Assembly: GCF_015686655.1 (NCBI RefSeq)
Contig: NZ_JADPMP010000009.1
Location: 1 to 64,000 of the forward strand
Direction of reading: 5' to 3'
Origin: Pontibacter sp. FD36
GTDB taxonomy: Bacteria; Bacteroidota; Bacteroidia; Cytophagales; Hymenobacteraceae
DNA length: 64,000 nucleotides
Below the pieces are notes generated by a model. That model saw nothing but the letters and a program-made list of their open reading frames with translations. It was not told where the DNA came from and made no database searches. This document shows positions 17,822 to 25,611 of this stretch, piece after piece. Every line of letters begins with the position of its first letter. Position 1 is the stretch's first letter. A program made the translations under genes and the position numbers.

Positions 17822-18307
17822 TTACTGTATTTTCATTTCGGTCAGGTCGCGCAGTTCTACCCGCAGGTCCTGTGCGATATGTTGCATTTCCTGCATGGCC
17901 TGCTCTTTTGATTTGCGCTGCAGCAGGTGCAGCTTCAGGTTGTCCGACAGCTTGATGTAGCCATCATATTTCACAAATTGGAAAGTACTCATCGATGCCC
18001 TCGACTCACTCACCTGCTTGTAGTTGTTCCGTTTAAGGAAGAGGAAATCAATACCAGCGAGCGGCAGCATTTTACCGAATGTTATACCTGCAAAGCGCAC
18101 CCCTTCGCGGTAGGTCATTTGCGCCAGATCGAACTCTGTGCGATAGTGCGTAAACTGCGTGATGATAGCTGTTGGAAGAAAGGCATAAGCTGCTACTGAG
18201 CCATTTACAATCATCGTGACCGCAAGTGCGGTGGTGATCCAGCTGAATACCCGTGCGCTTGCACTGAAGTAGTGTCCTGTGTTATAGCTGTGTAAAGTTG
18301 CTGGCAT
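17822..18307 (-). CDS. 161-residue two-helix protein, paralogue of 33862-34347
   Basis: The frame opens at 18373, but ATG 18307 (MPATLHSYN) is preferred because it gives exactly the length of its paralogue at 33862-34347. Both have a membrane hairpin at about residues 18-52, a beta-rich middle, FLK(R/K)N near residue 91, then an Asp/Leu-Lys segment, SKE-x-AM, and a shared end (I/P)AQ(D/E)L-x-x-E(L/I)RDLTE. The architecture recalls membrane-anchored PH-like proteins but that is only an impression. It sits directly downstream of the GDYXXLXY gene in the same run. Confidence 0.8.
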   Translation of the reverse strand: MPATLHSYNTGHYFSASARVFSWITTALAVTMIVNGSVAAYAFLPTAIITQFTHYRTEFDLAQMTYREGVRFAGITFGKMLPLAGIDFLFLKRNNYKQVSESRASMSTFQFVKYDGYIKLSDNLKLHLLQRKSKEQAMQEMQHIAQDLRVELRDLTEMKIQ

Positions 18308-18338
18308 AGGCTCTCTGAAATGATAGTCAATATAAAGT

Positions 18339-18854
18339 TTATTTCTGAGAAACTTGCTCCAGATTCGGCACAATCAACGCTCTATTTTCGTCATACAATC
18401 CTACCAGTACGCTGTTGCCTTTATCATCCACTCGCAGGCCGCCGTACTCCGCTTTTTCAAAAGTCTCTGCCTGCCCCTCTTCAAAAAAGTAAGACTCTGC
18501 CCCGAGGTTGAGCGACCAACGTCCTTTGCTATACCTGAGTAGGATCTCTCTTTCATTTAGTGGTTCCATTTCCGGCTGATAACGCACCAGCTGCGCCACA
18601 TTCTGGGAGTCTAACTGCACCACAGCATAGCCGCGGCTGGGCAGCTTTTCCAGTTCCTGCGTTTGGCTGATAGCATAGCTGAGTACCATGTAGTCGCCCT
18701 GCATGAGCGAGCGCGGGTCTACCGGGGCCAGGCTGAGCAGCACCAAGTGGCCATCTTCCAGGATCTCCTCTTTCTCCACTACCGACAGGTTAAAAAAAAC
18801 CAGCACCGCCACCAGGTTGACCAGCACGACTATGCTTTTGAGGTTACGCTTCAT
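18339..18854 (-). CDS. GDYXXLXY-domain membrane-anchored protein
   Basis: A 171-residue protein with an N-terminal membrane anchor (about residues 7-24) and the eponymous motif GDYMVLSY near residue 54, followed by a beta-rich extracytoplasmic domain. The family is regularly found beside DUF2157 and DUF4401 membrane proteins, as here: its start overlaps the end of the DUF4401 gene by 11 bases, implying translational coupling. Function of the trio is unknown. Confidence 0.88.
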   Translation of the reverse strand: MKRNLKSIVVLVNLVAVLVFFNLSVVEKEEILEDGHLVLLSLAPVDPRSLMQGDYMVLSYAISQTQELEKLPSRGYAVVQLDSQNVAQLVRYQPEMEPLNEREILLRYSKGRWSLNLGAESYFFEEGQAETFEKAEYGGLRVDDKGNSVLVGLYDENRALIVPNLEQVSQK

Positions 18855-19920
18855 GGTTTCGCAGATAACGGTTCAACAGGTATAGGCCACCTAAAAACAA
18901 GGCACCCGTGAGCACCAGCACCCCGGACTTGGCCAGAAGGGTCATGTTCAGGTCGTAATAGTAGAGCACCAGAAAGTAGGCCAGCGCCAGCAGTCCGGCC
19001 CAGAGGCCTGTTCTGTGCCCGATGTAAAAACTGGACAGTACCACCAGTAAAGCACCCGGCACCGAAGGCGCCAGTACTGTTGGCAGCAACACCACAGCAC
19101 AGCAGGTATAGAAAATGGCCAGTGTCTTCTTGTCCTTCAGCCCGCTTTCGCGCAGCACACGGTGTAGCAACAGCAACAGACAGCCAATTAGAAACAAGCC
19201 CGATAACCAGAAATGGGTGATGTTGGTGGAGAGGAATTTCTGATGCACAAACAGCCCCAGCGTGAGGATCAGGGATAAGATCAACCCCATGCGGACCGGC
19301 CCAAAAACCAGCGCCAATCGCCGTGACATGGCCAACAACTTCGCTTCGTATAGACTGATGAAAGTAAGCATACCTGCCAGCACCATAATCAGAGCATGCG
19401 ACAGGTTGTATACCTTGTGTATGAAGATCAGGCTCAGCAGGCTGCCATTGAGCACCAGTACCGAGATGAACACACAAACCGCGCTCTTCGAGAAAATCAG
19501 CACAAGCACAGCGGCTATACCTAAGACTACGGCTACTGAAGTGGTATCATCCGTGAGCTGGCCAGTACCGAAAGCCAGCATCACGTAGCTTGTAATGTTC
19601 ATAGCAATACCCAAGGCGTCAGTGGTCGTGTCTTGTTTCATGCGGACTACTATTTCAGCAACAATCAATAAGATCACACCCAACTGCAGCATGGCCATAC
19701 CTGAGCTGAGTAGCTGCGTTCCGGCGATGGCTCCCATTAAAGTACCCATAGCCAGCAAGCCACCCAGAATTGTGAGCACCTTCACAGGCCAGCGTTTGAG
19801 CAGCGAAGTAGAATGTGCTACCTCTGCTTTAATGGCCGTTTCGTCGTAGCTGAAGTCGAGTTGCTCCTGCGCAATCTCCTGCAGCAAGGTTTCGAGTTGT
19901 ATTGGTTCTTTATCGGCCAT
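18844..19920 (-). CDS. DUF4401 multi-pass membrane protein
   Basis: A 358-residue protein with a soluble acidic N-terminus (about 35 residues) and roughly ten transmembrane helices, ending RYLRNHEA. Placement and topology match DUF4401, which partners DUF2157 and GDYXXLXY proteins. Both ends overlap neighbours by 11 bases (18844-18854 and 19910-19920), typical of a tightly coupled operon. No catalytic motif is visible. Confidence 0.86.
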   Translation of the reverse strand: MADKEPIQLETLLQEIAQEQLDFSYDETAIKAEVAHSTSLLKRWPVKVLTILGGLLAMGTLMGAIAGTQLLSSGMAMLQLGVILLIVAEIVVRMKQDTTTDALGIAMNITSYVMLAFGTGQLTDDTTSVAVVLGIAAVLVLIFSKSAVCVFISVLVLNGSLLSLIFIHKVYNLSHALIMVLAGMLTFISLYEAKLLAMSRRLALVFGPVRMGLILSLILTLGLFVHQKFLSTNITHFWLSGLFLIGCLLLLLHRVLRESGLKDKKTLAIFYTCCAVVLLPTVLAPSVPGALLVVLSSFYIGHRTGLWAGLLALAYFLVLYYYDLNMTLLAKSGVLVLTGALFLGGLYLLNRYLRNHEA

Positions 19921-20875
19921 GCCACTGTCTGTTAAGTCTGCCCAGGAACTGAATCAGTAAGGTAATGCTGCCTACCACAAAGATCGTGGCCAGCAACAGC
20001 ATGAACTCCGGCACGTTCTCCCCGATCCGCACCAGGATGGCCGTGACCACCGCTATGGCGCTAAAGGGCAAAGCTGTCAGGTAAAAGATGTCGCGCACCC
20101 GCAGGCCGTAGGCTATACCTGCGCCATACATAGCCGCGCCGAGCAAATAGGCTAGTCCGTAATCCCAGTTTATACCTGCAAACAGAGTGGAGATCATACT
20201 AATGGTGATGACCGTGATCGCCGCCAGCCCCACCAGACGCGGAAACCAGCGGTGCTGTATACCTACACGACCTTTTGCGGCCAGTACTTCCCAGACAACA
20301 ACAGCCGCTGCGTTGAGAATAAACATCATGTCCATCACCATGGCAAAACTCCAGTGCAAAGCCACCTGCTGGGTATAGAGCACTAAGGTGGTGTTGAGCA
20401 GCACCAGGAAGATGAACCAAAGCGGCTGAAACCGAGCCACAACAACCCACAGCACGACGCACATCGTCCAGCCCAAAAAGAAGTCATAGGCATTGGCCCC
20501 GGTCTGGTAGATCTGCCCGAATACGGCAAAGAGTACGCCGACGAGCACGGTACTAGCTGTAAGCAGCACATTCTTCACCGTGCCACTGCGTTTTGTAAAC
20601 AGTGCCGCAAACGTCACCGCCAGTATCAGCAACTCGATCAGGCCCAGTTTCACGAACTTGTGCATGTCAGCCCAGTTATAGGCGAAAAAGAAGATGATAC
20701 CCGAGATCAAAAAACTGCCTCCAAGCCCCAGCAAGAACAGCCGGACAAACCTGATCCAGTCCTGCGCCCCGGCGTATACCTGCCCTCTGCGGAGCCAGCC
20801 GGCTATACCTGCCTCGCGCCAGTTACTGTGCCTGGCGATGCTGTAAATGATCTCGCGGGAGAGGAGTGGTTTCAT
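19910..20875 (-). CDS. DUF2157 multi-pass membrane protein
   Basis: A 321-residue protein beginning with a soluble segment of about 45 residues that holds the Arg/Ala/Ile-rich helix typical of DUF2157 (YSIARHSNWREAGI), then about nine transmembrane helices. It is the first gene of the trio; its stop overlaps the start of the DUF4401 gene by 11 bases. Function unknown; the context says the three act together in the inner membrane. Confidence 0.88.
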   Translation of the reverse strand: MKPLLSREIIYSIARHSNWREAGIAGWLRRGQVYAGAQDWIRFVRLFLLGLGGSFLISGIIFFFAYNWADMHKFVKLGLIELLILAVTFAALFTKRSGTVKNVLLTASTVLVGVLFAVFGQIYQTGANAYDFFLGWTMCVVLWVVVARFQPLWFIFLVLLNTTLVLYTQQVALHWSFAMVMDMMFILNAAAVVVWEVLAAKGRVGIQHRWFPRLVGLAAITVITISMISTLFAGINWDYGLAYLLGAAMYGAGIAYGLRVRDIFYLTALPFSAIAVVTAILVRIGENVPEFMLLLATIFVVGSITLLIQFLGRLNRQWHGR

Positions 20876-20947
20876 AGAATCAATTGAAAAGAGGCTGTCA
20901 TGATAGAATCCAAACTGATGCGCTCTGAGGCTGCTGTAAAGTGGCGT

Positions 20948-21370
20948 CTAGTAATACTGCTCCGCTTCATGCTTTATGGACATTTCGCTGCTCATACTGT
21001 CACGGGTATTTTTCTGTACCGCAATCGCAGCAAAAAGGCTTAGCAGAAAGGACATACCGTAAAAGCCTTTTTCGCTCAGGAGCAGATCGGCGTTCCAAAG
21101 CCCCACTGTCAGCAGCACGATCGCCAAAAGGGTCGAAAACCAGCTGAGCGCATAATAGATGTTGGTAACCGGTATACCTTCCAGTTGGTCGCGCACGCTT
21201 TTCTGAAGTGAGATGGCTGAGAACAGACCAAACATCAGGATGGCAAAATAATAGCCCTTCTCGTTCAGCATCATGTCGGCGTTCCAAAGGCCGATGATGT
21301 AGGCTGTCATACCTGTCAATAAAGTAGCCCAGGAGGCTGCTACGAATGCGTTGGATGGTTTCTGATTCAT
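20948..21370 (-). CDS. YiaA/YiaB-type inner membrane protein
   Basis: A 140-residue protein made of two similar halves, each with two helices around a loop containing GLWNAD and EKG(Y/F)Y (near residues 27 and 92), which is the duplicated YiaAB two-helix domain. Role unknown. It lies 73 bases upstream of the DUF2157 gene on the same strand and 82 bases downstream of the Crp/Fnr regulator gene, which may control it. Confidence 0.9.
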   Translation of the reverse strand: MNQKPSNAFVAASWATLLTGMTAYIIGLWNADMMLNEKGYYFAILMFGLFSAISLQKSVRDQLEGIPVTNIYYALSWFSTLLAIVLLTVGLWNADLLLSEKGFYGMSFLLSLFAAIAVQKNTRDSMSSEMSIKHEAEQYY

Positions 21371-21452
21371 GTTTTCTTTCGTTTAAGTGATGAATCAAAG
21401 GTATAGCAGCCCCTAAAACTTTCTTTTGACAATTGTCAAAAAAGGAAGCCTA

Positions 21453-22016
21453 TCAAACCTGGCTTCGGATCCTGCTCAAGGTTTCCTGGCTGATGCCCAG
21501 GTAGGACGCAATCTGCCCAAGCGGAATCCGCTGCAGAATGTGGGGTGATGTTTCCAATAGCTGTTCGTACCGCTCCCGGGCCGTCTTGAACTGCATGGCC
21601 ATCAAGCGCTCTTCCAGTCTGATGTAGTACTGCTCGTTTATGATCCGCACAAGGCGCTCCAGGTCCTGGTGCTGATCAAACAGCTCGTTCAGGGCTTCGA
21701 AACTTATCCCCCACAGAGTGGAGTCTTCCAGGACCTGTATGTTTTCTATACCTGGCTTCCGGGAGATAAAGCTGTAGAAAGACGTAATGAAATTATTTTC
21801 GAAGCCAAACCAATACGTCACTTCCTTCCCATCCAGGTTATAATATCCTCGCAGGCAACCTCGCTCCAGGAAGTACAGCTTACTGCACACCATTCCTTCC
21901 CGTACCAAAAATGAATTCCTCGGAATCTCTACCCGCGTTAATGCTTTGGAAAGCGCCTCCCACGCTCCTGAAGAAATGGGATGGTACTGCGATATGCAAT
22001 TGTATAAGGCGTTCAT
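21453..22016 (-). CDS. Crp/Fnr-family transcription regulator
   Basis: A 187-residue regulator: residues about 10-120 form the cyclic-nucleotide-binding-like beta roll (FLVREGMVCSKLYFLERGCLRGYY), followed by the dimer helix and a short C-terminal helix-turn-helix (LGQIASYLGISQETLSRIR). There is no N-terminal cysteine cluster and no clear PRAARS-like cAMP pocket, so it probably senses something else or nothing small. This short form is common in Bacteroidota. The downstream yiaA-like gene is the obvious candidate target. Confidence 0.9.
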   Translation of the reverse strand: MNALYNCISQYHPISSGAWEALSKALTRVEIPRNSFLVREGMVCSKLYFLERGCLRGYYNLDGKEVTYWFGFENNFITSFYSFISRKPGIENIQVLEDSTLWGISFEALNELFDQHQDLERLVRIINEQYYIRLEERLMAMQFKTARERYEQLLETSPHILQRIPLGQIASYLGISQETLSRIRSQV

Positions 22017-22028
22017 CTTGGGGCAATT

Positions 22029-22469
22029 CTATAAGGGCATCGATCTTTTGGATTTAGCATGCTGAGCAGCGTATTCCTTTAATGAAACGTACAGGCATAC
22101 CCAAAGCAGTAAAAGCATCGCTGGCAGCACAGCATTTAATCCTAAATAGATATCTGAGAAGCTCATAATAGCACAGTCATCAGGATCATTCTGAAGGTAG
22201 ATAACGTTGACCTTTTCCCCAAATTCATAGCTAGAATTAGGAGGGCCTAGCATCGTAATCACGTCTTTAGCAGTCTTAAATTCTACAATTGAATAAGTCG
22301 TTTTGCCAGAGAATCGGAGCGACCTAGTGTATGCTTCTTCATAACCAATGACTTCACCTTCAGTTATTAACCCGAATAATAATAGTCTGGACTTACTTAA
22401 CAGCGGAAGTAATAGAATCAAAACTAATACCGTGAGAAACTTGGCTTTACTGATATGCAGGTTCATCAA
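22029..22469 (-). CDS. DUF3592-like membrane protein
   Basis: A 146-residue protein with one membrane helix at each end (about residues 9-33 and 107-128) and a beta-rich middle holding VEFKTAKDVITMLG and FGEKVNVIYLQNDPDDC. This helix-beta-helix plan, with the (V/I)xYxxxxP(D/N)xx end of the beta domain, fits DUF3592 proteins of unknown function. Base use is more A+T-rich than the operon at 17-21 kb. The ATG at 22469 or the next at 22466 could be used. Confidence 0.7.
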   Translation of the reverse strand: MMNLHISKAKFLTVLVLILLLPLLSKSRLLLFGLITEGEVIGYEEAYTRSLRFSGKTTYSIVEFKTAKDVITMLGPPNSSYEFGEKVNVIYLQNDPDDCAIMSFSDIYLGLNAVLPAMLLLLWVCLYVSLKEYAAQHAKSKRSMPL

Positions 22470-22713
22470 TGGACTTATGCGTTAAGGATAATGGCAAGGT
22501 AGGATTTTGGCAACAGCTCCATGCATTACTTTATCGCAGAAAACCCTGTTATGGTGGAGAACAAGCCTAAGAACCTTGGTGAAGATTATATTAGCGATAC
22601 CACAGGCTGAATTTAGACTAATGCTCGATAATAAGGCGGCTGTTATGGGATCAAGGAACCATGCGTGCCAGGCGGTCGACCGAAGCATAAAATTCACACA
22701 ATGTTGGCTTGCG

Positions 22714-23280
22714 TTAATTTTCTGATTGACCTGACATTGATTTCAGACAATTATAGATGACGTTTTTAATGGTAAGCTGATAAATTTCCTCCATCCTTTC
22801 GTTCGTAGCATCTATTGATTGCACAAATAGTTCTCCACTTGAATCGCATGCTGTAATCAATTCACCCGATTCCTGATTAACCAGATTGATTTGAACCTGC
22901 GCAAATCCTCTTTCTTTTTCACTACTCCATGTAGCTGAGAATTCCTTGTAGCTATCGGGTATGTTTATGACTGCTTTTACAGGGATGCCCACATTAGTTG
23001 TGTTTTCCTTGATTACGTTTTCTATTATTTGTTTGTGGGTCGCTGTTAAAGCCGGCACATGCTTAATCAAAGAGTTTGGTTTTGAGACGAGAGGCAGTTT
23101 TATATCCTCAATAGATTGATCTGTTCTGCTGTCTGTTATCTGAACTTCCTGAACGCTAAAAGCTAAATTTAGAGGCGGTAAATTATCTTGCTTTACCTGG
23201 GATACATACCTGTTTGCTGCACAGCCACTCAAAAGACACATAATTGCAACTGCAAGGATGCTTGATAAACTTTTTCTCAT
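22714..23280 (-). CDS. Hypothetical lipoprotein
   Basis: A 188-residue lipoprotein. The frame opens at 23346, but ATG 23280 gives a standard signal peptide with lipobox LLSGC and removes a 66-base overlap with the upstream gene. The body is mixed alpha-beta with no recognised domain and contains a Cys near residue 145 and another near the C-terminus (IYNCLKSMSG). It starts 4 bases after the stop of the second lipoprotein gene, so the two are cotranscribed. Codon use is A+T-richer than the window average, which may mean recent acquisition. Confidence 0.72.
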   Translation of the reverse strand: MRKSLSSILAVAIMCLLSGCAANRYVSQVKQDNLPPLNLAFSVQEVQITDSRTDQSIEDIKLPLVSKPNSLIKHVPALTATHKQIIENVIKENTTNVGIPVKAVINIPDSYKEFSATWSSEKERGFAQVQINLVNQESGELITACDSSGELFVQSIDATNERMEEIYQLTIKNVIYNCLKSMSGQSEN

Positions 23281-23284
23281 TCCC

Positions 23285-23650
23285 TTATTCGTACATCTGG
23301 AAAGTTTCCGTGCTGCTTGTCTTAGCAATGCCATAATTTTCTTCATCCCGGAAATTCACCACACCTGATTTTATCTTTTCCTCACCTTCTCTCAGCTCCT
23401 GCGCCATCTTTCCAATTTCCCGGGATATTTGCTCTTTTTCAGCTTGACTGTAATGATCAAATTTTGAGTCTAAAAGCGATACAGTCAATTCACTTTTGTT
23501 TTTGATGTCAATTTCAACTTTCTCTGTTTCGTATGTTTTGGAGATAGTCTCTTTTAGTTGATTCATGTATTTAAATTCTCCGGTCATTTCTGAACAACTG
23601 GATAGGGTAATCAGCAGAATCGCCAGGATTGCGTAAGTACATTTTTTCAT
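23285..23650 (-). CDS. Hypothetical lipoprotein, first of a pair
   Basis: A 121-residue lipoprotein with lipobox ITLSSC (lipidated Cys19). The rest is charged and mostly helical (HYSQAEKEQISREIGKMAQE), ending FQMYE. No family recognised. Four bases separate its stop from the start of the following lipoprotein gene, suggesting that the pair work together in the envelope. Confidence 0.75.
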   Translation of the reverse strand: MKKCTYAILAILLITLSSCSEMTGEFKYMNQLKETISKTYETEKVEIDIKNKSELTVSLLDSKFDHYSQAEKEQISREIGKMAQELREGEEKIKSGVVNFRDEENYGIAKTSSTETFQMYE

Positions 23651-23801
23651 TTTGGTAGTTTTCAGTTAATCATTTAGGAGTTGGGGACACTTACGCCTAA
23701 CGTATTCAAAAGCGTAAACATATACTTATCTGTATATGATCAAACATAACGAAATTCCGGAACTCATCCACCTTAACTTCAGGTATTTTAACAGTTTCTG
23801 A

Positions 23802-23832
23802 TTTGACTTGATAAATAGCAGCTATACCTTTG
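23802..23832 (+). promoter_or_regulatory. Bacteroidota promoter of gluQ
   Basis: TTTG at 23802-23805 and TACCTTTG at 23825-23832, 19 bases apart, match the -33/-7 pair of Bacteroidota sigma factor promoters. Transcription should begin near 23839, which excludes the TTG start at 23808 and points to GTG 23859. Confidence 0.65.
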
Positions 23833-23858
23833 GCCTCATCAAACCCAGCGCTATACCT

Positions 23859-24776
23859 GTGGAAACGACCCCATCCATAAAAACCCGCATCGCCCCGACT
23901 CCCAGCGGCTACCTGCACCTGGGCAATGCGCTGTCGTTTGCCATTACGTGGGCACTGGCCCGCAAGCAGCAAGGCATAGTGGCGCTGCGCATCGACGACC
24001 TCGACAATGCCCGCTTCCGCCCCGAGTACCTGCAGGACATCTTCGACACACTCGCCTTTATGGGCCTCGACTATGACGAGGGACCGCGCAATCCAAAAGA
24101 TTTTCAGGAGAACTACTCACAATTGCTCAGGCTTCCGGCTTATCAGGCGCAACTCGACAAACTGGTGCAGCAGGGTATGGTGTATGCCTGCCCCTGTTCC
24201 CGCAGCCAGATAGCAGCCCTGTCGCCGCAAGGGCTATACCCGCTCACCTGCCGCGACGAGCAGCTGCCGCTCGATACCCCCAATGCCGCCTGGCGTGTGC
24301 GTATACCAGAGGAGACCACCGTCTCCTTCCAGGACCAACTGCTCGGCAACTGCACTGTGGCGCTGGCCCTCGAGATGCCTGACTTCGTGGTGCGCCGCAA
24401 AGACGGTATACCTGCCTACCAGATTGCTTCGATCGTGGATGACCTGGCCATGGGCGTGAACCTGATCGTGCGGGGCGAAGACCTGATGCTCTCTACAGCA
24501 GCTCAGCTATACCTGGCGCAGCACACAGGTGCCGTGGCCTTCACCAATGCAGTTTTTGTACACCACCCGCTTATTACCGCTGAGGGCAGCAAACTATCCA
24601 AGTCGCATGACGCTCTCTCACTTACCGAAATGCGCAAGGCTGGCCTCACCCCAAGGCAATTCTGGCAAAAGCTGGCCGAACTGCTCGGCTGGCAAAACGC
24701 AGGTATAGCCGACGCACAAAGTTTCCTGCAGCAGTTTGAGCTAAAAGACCTGCCACGACAAGCACTACAGGTATAG
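23859..24776 (+). CDS. gluQ: Glutamyl-Q tRNA(Asp) synthetase-like protein
   Basis: A 305-residue truncated glutamyl-tRNA synthetase homologue without an anticodon-binding domain, as in GluQ, which attaches glutamate to queuosine in tRNA(Asp). The HIGH-type motif is PSGYLHLGN and the KMSKS-type motif GSKLSKSH. The family's zinc site ligands are partly visible in YACPCSRSQ and LTCRDEQ. The frame is open from TTG 23808, but a promoter inside that stretch makes GTG 23859 the better start. Could also be annotated simply as a glutamate-tRNA ligase-family protein. Five perfect CTATACCT copies lie in or at the edges of the gene. Confidence 0.88.
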   Translation: METTPSIKTRIAPTPSGYLHLGNALSFAITWALARKQQGIVALRIDDLDNARFRPEYLQDIFDTLAFMGLDYDEGPRNPKDFQENYSQLLRLPAYQAQLDKLVQQGMVYACPCSRSQIAALSPQGLYPLTCRDEQLPLDTPNAAWRVRIPEETTVSFQDQLLGNCTVALALEMPDFVVRRKDGIPAYQIASIVDDLAMGVNLIVRGEDLMLSTAAQLYLAQHTGAVAFTNAVFVHHPLITAEGSKLSKSHDALSLTEMRKAGLTPRQFWQKLAELLGWQNAGIADAQSFLQQFELKDLPRQALQV

Positions 24777-24794
24777 CCCGCTGCCAAAGGGCAC

Positions 24795-24846
24795 AAAAAA
24801 GCCCTGCTATCTTCAAGGGTATACCTGAACACACAGCAGGGCTTCT
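24795..24846. terminator. Bidirectional terminator between gluQ and DUF2911 gene
   Basis: Perfect arms AGCCCTGCT and AGCAGGGCT with an A run on the left and T-rich right side, placed between convergent genes. Its loop contains GGGTATACCTG, another copy of the iterated motif core. Confidence 0.85.
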
Positions 24847-24862
24847 ACTAAGATGGAGCGCT

Positions 24863-25390
24863 TTACTTAGCCGCCTGAATCATCACGGGCACTTCCAGAT
24901 TCTCCCACCGCAGCACAATTCCTTCATTGGTCACATCGTACACCAGTCGCTCGTTCATCGTGTCAGCCTGGCGCGGCTTGGCCGTCACACGCAGCGCATC
25001 CTGCTTCTCGTCGTACTGTGTGCCCCACTGCTTGGCGGTTTTATTGAAAATAACTGTCCACTCGTCCTCGCCAGGTATAGCATAGAAGCTGTAAGTGCCA
25101 GCTGGTAGCTTTTGCCCCTCCACCATCACATCGCGGTCGGTGGTAACGGTGGTCGCTTCGTTTGCCCCGGCACGCCATACCTTGCCATAAGGCACCAGTT
25201 CGCCCCAGACGGTACGGCCTTTTACAGACGGACTGCTGTAGTTGATGGTGATGGTCGCATCGCCCACCTTTCCGGAGGCAGTAGCTGGCGGACTGGCCTT
25301 TTGCTTCGCATCCTGGGCACAGGCTGTGGATGATACCATTATGCCGATGAACAGCATCACAAGCGCATTCAGAAATCTTAGATTTTTCAT
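24863..25390 (-). CDS. DUF2911-family secreted protein
   Basis: A 175-residue exported protein with a signal peptide ending STACAQ near residue 26. The body matches DUF2911: VGDATITINYSSPSVKGR, YGKVWRAGANEAT, and LPAGTYSFYAIPG strands. The family is very common in Bacteroidota and of unknown function. The C-terminal WENLEVPVMIQA completes the beta sandwich. Single gene, convergent with gluQ across a shared terminator. Confidence 0.92.
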   Translation of the reverse strand: MKNLRFLNALVMLFIGIMVSSTACAQDAKQKASPPATASGKVGDATITINYSSPSVKGRTVWGELVPYGKVWRAGANEATTVTTDRDVMVEGQKLPAGTYSFYAIPGEDEWTVIFNKTAKQWGTQYDEKQDALRVTAKPRQADTMNERLVYDVTNEGIVLRWENLEVPVMIQAAK

Positions 25391-25611
25391 AGTAGTTTAT
25401 TTTGATTTAGGCAGAAAGATAGGCAATAGACCGATACTCTACTACAAGATTATCAACCAATTAGCTAACGAGCAGCAGCAACTCCAAATTGTGTAACCGA
25501 AGCAAAGGATTTGGCCCTTCGCTACTAGCCCTTTGCAGCATACCCGTCTTTCTTCCGTATAGAGAAAAACTGCTACAAGATGGCAGGACAATTGAGAAAG
25601 CCGCGAAGCCT

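Noticed and set aside
22455..22720. Integron-like attC remnants (GCGTTAAGG, TTGCGTTAA; also GCCTAAC near 23696)
   Set aside because: Only isolated GTTRRRY-like or RYYYAAC-like halves; no paired sites with the right spacing and no integrase gene.
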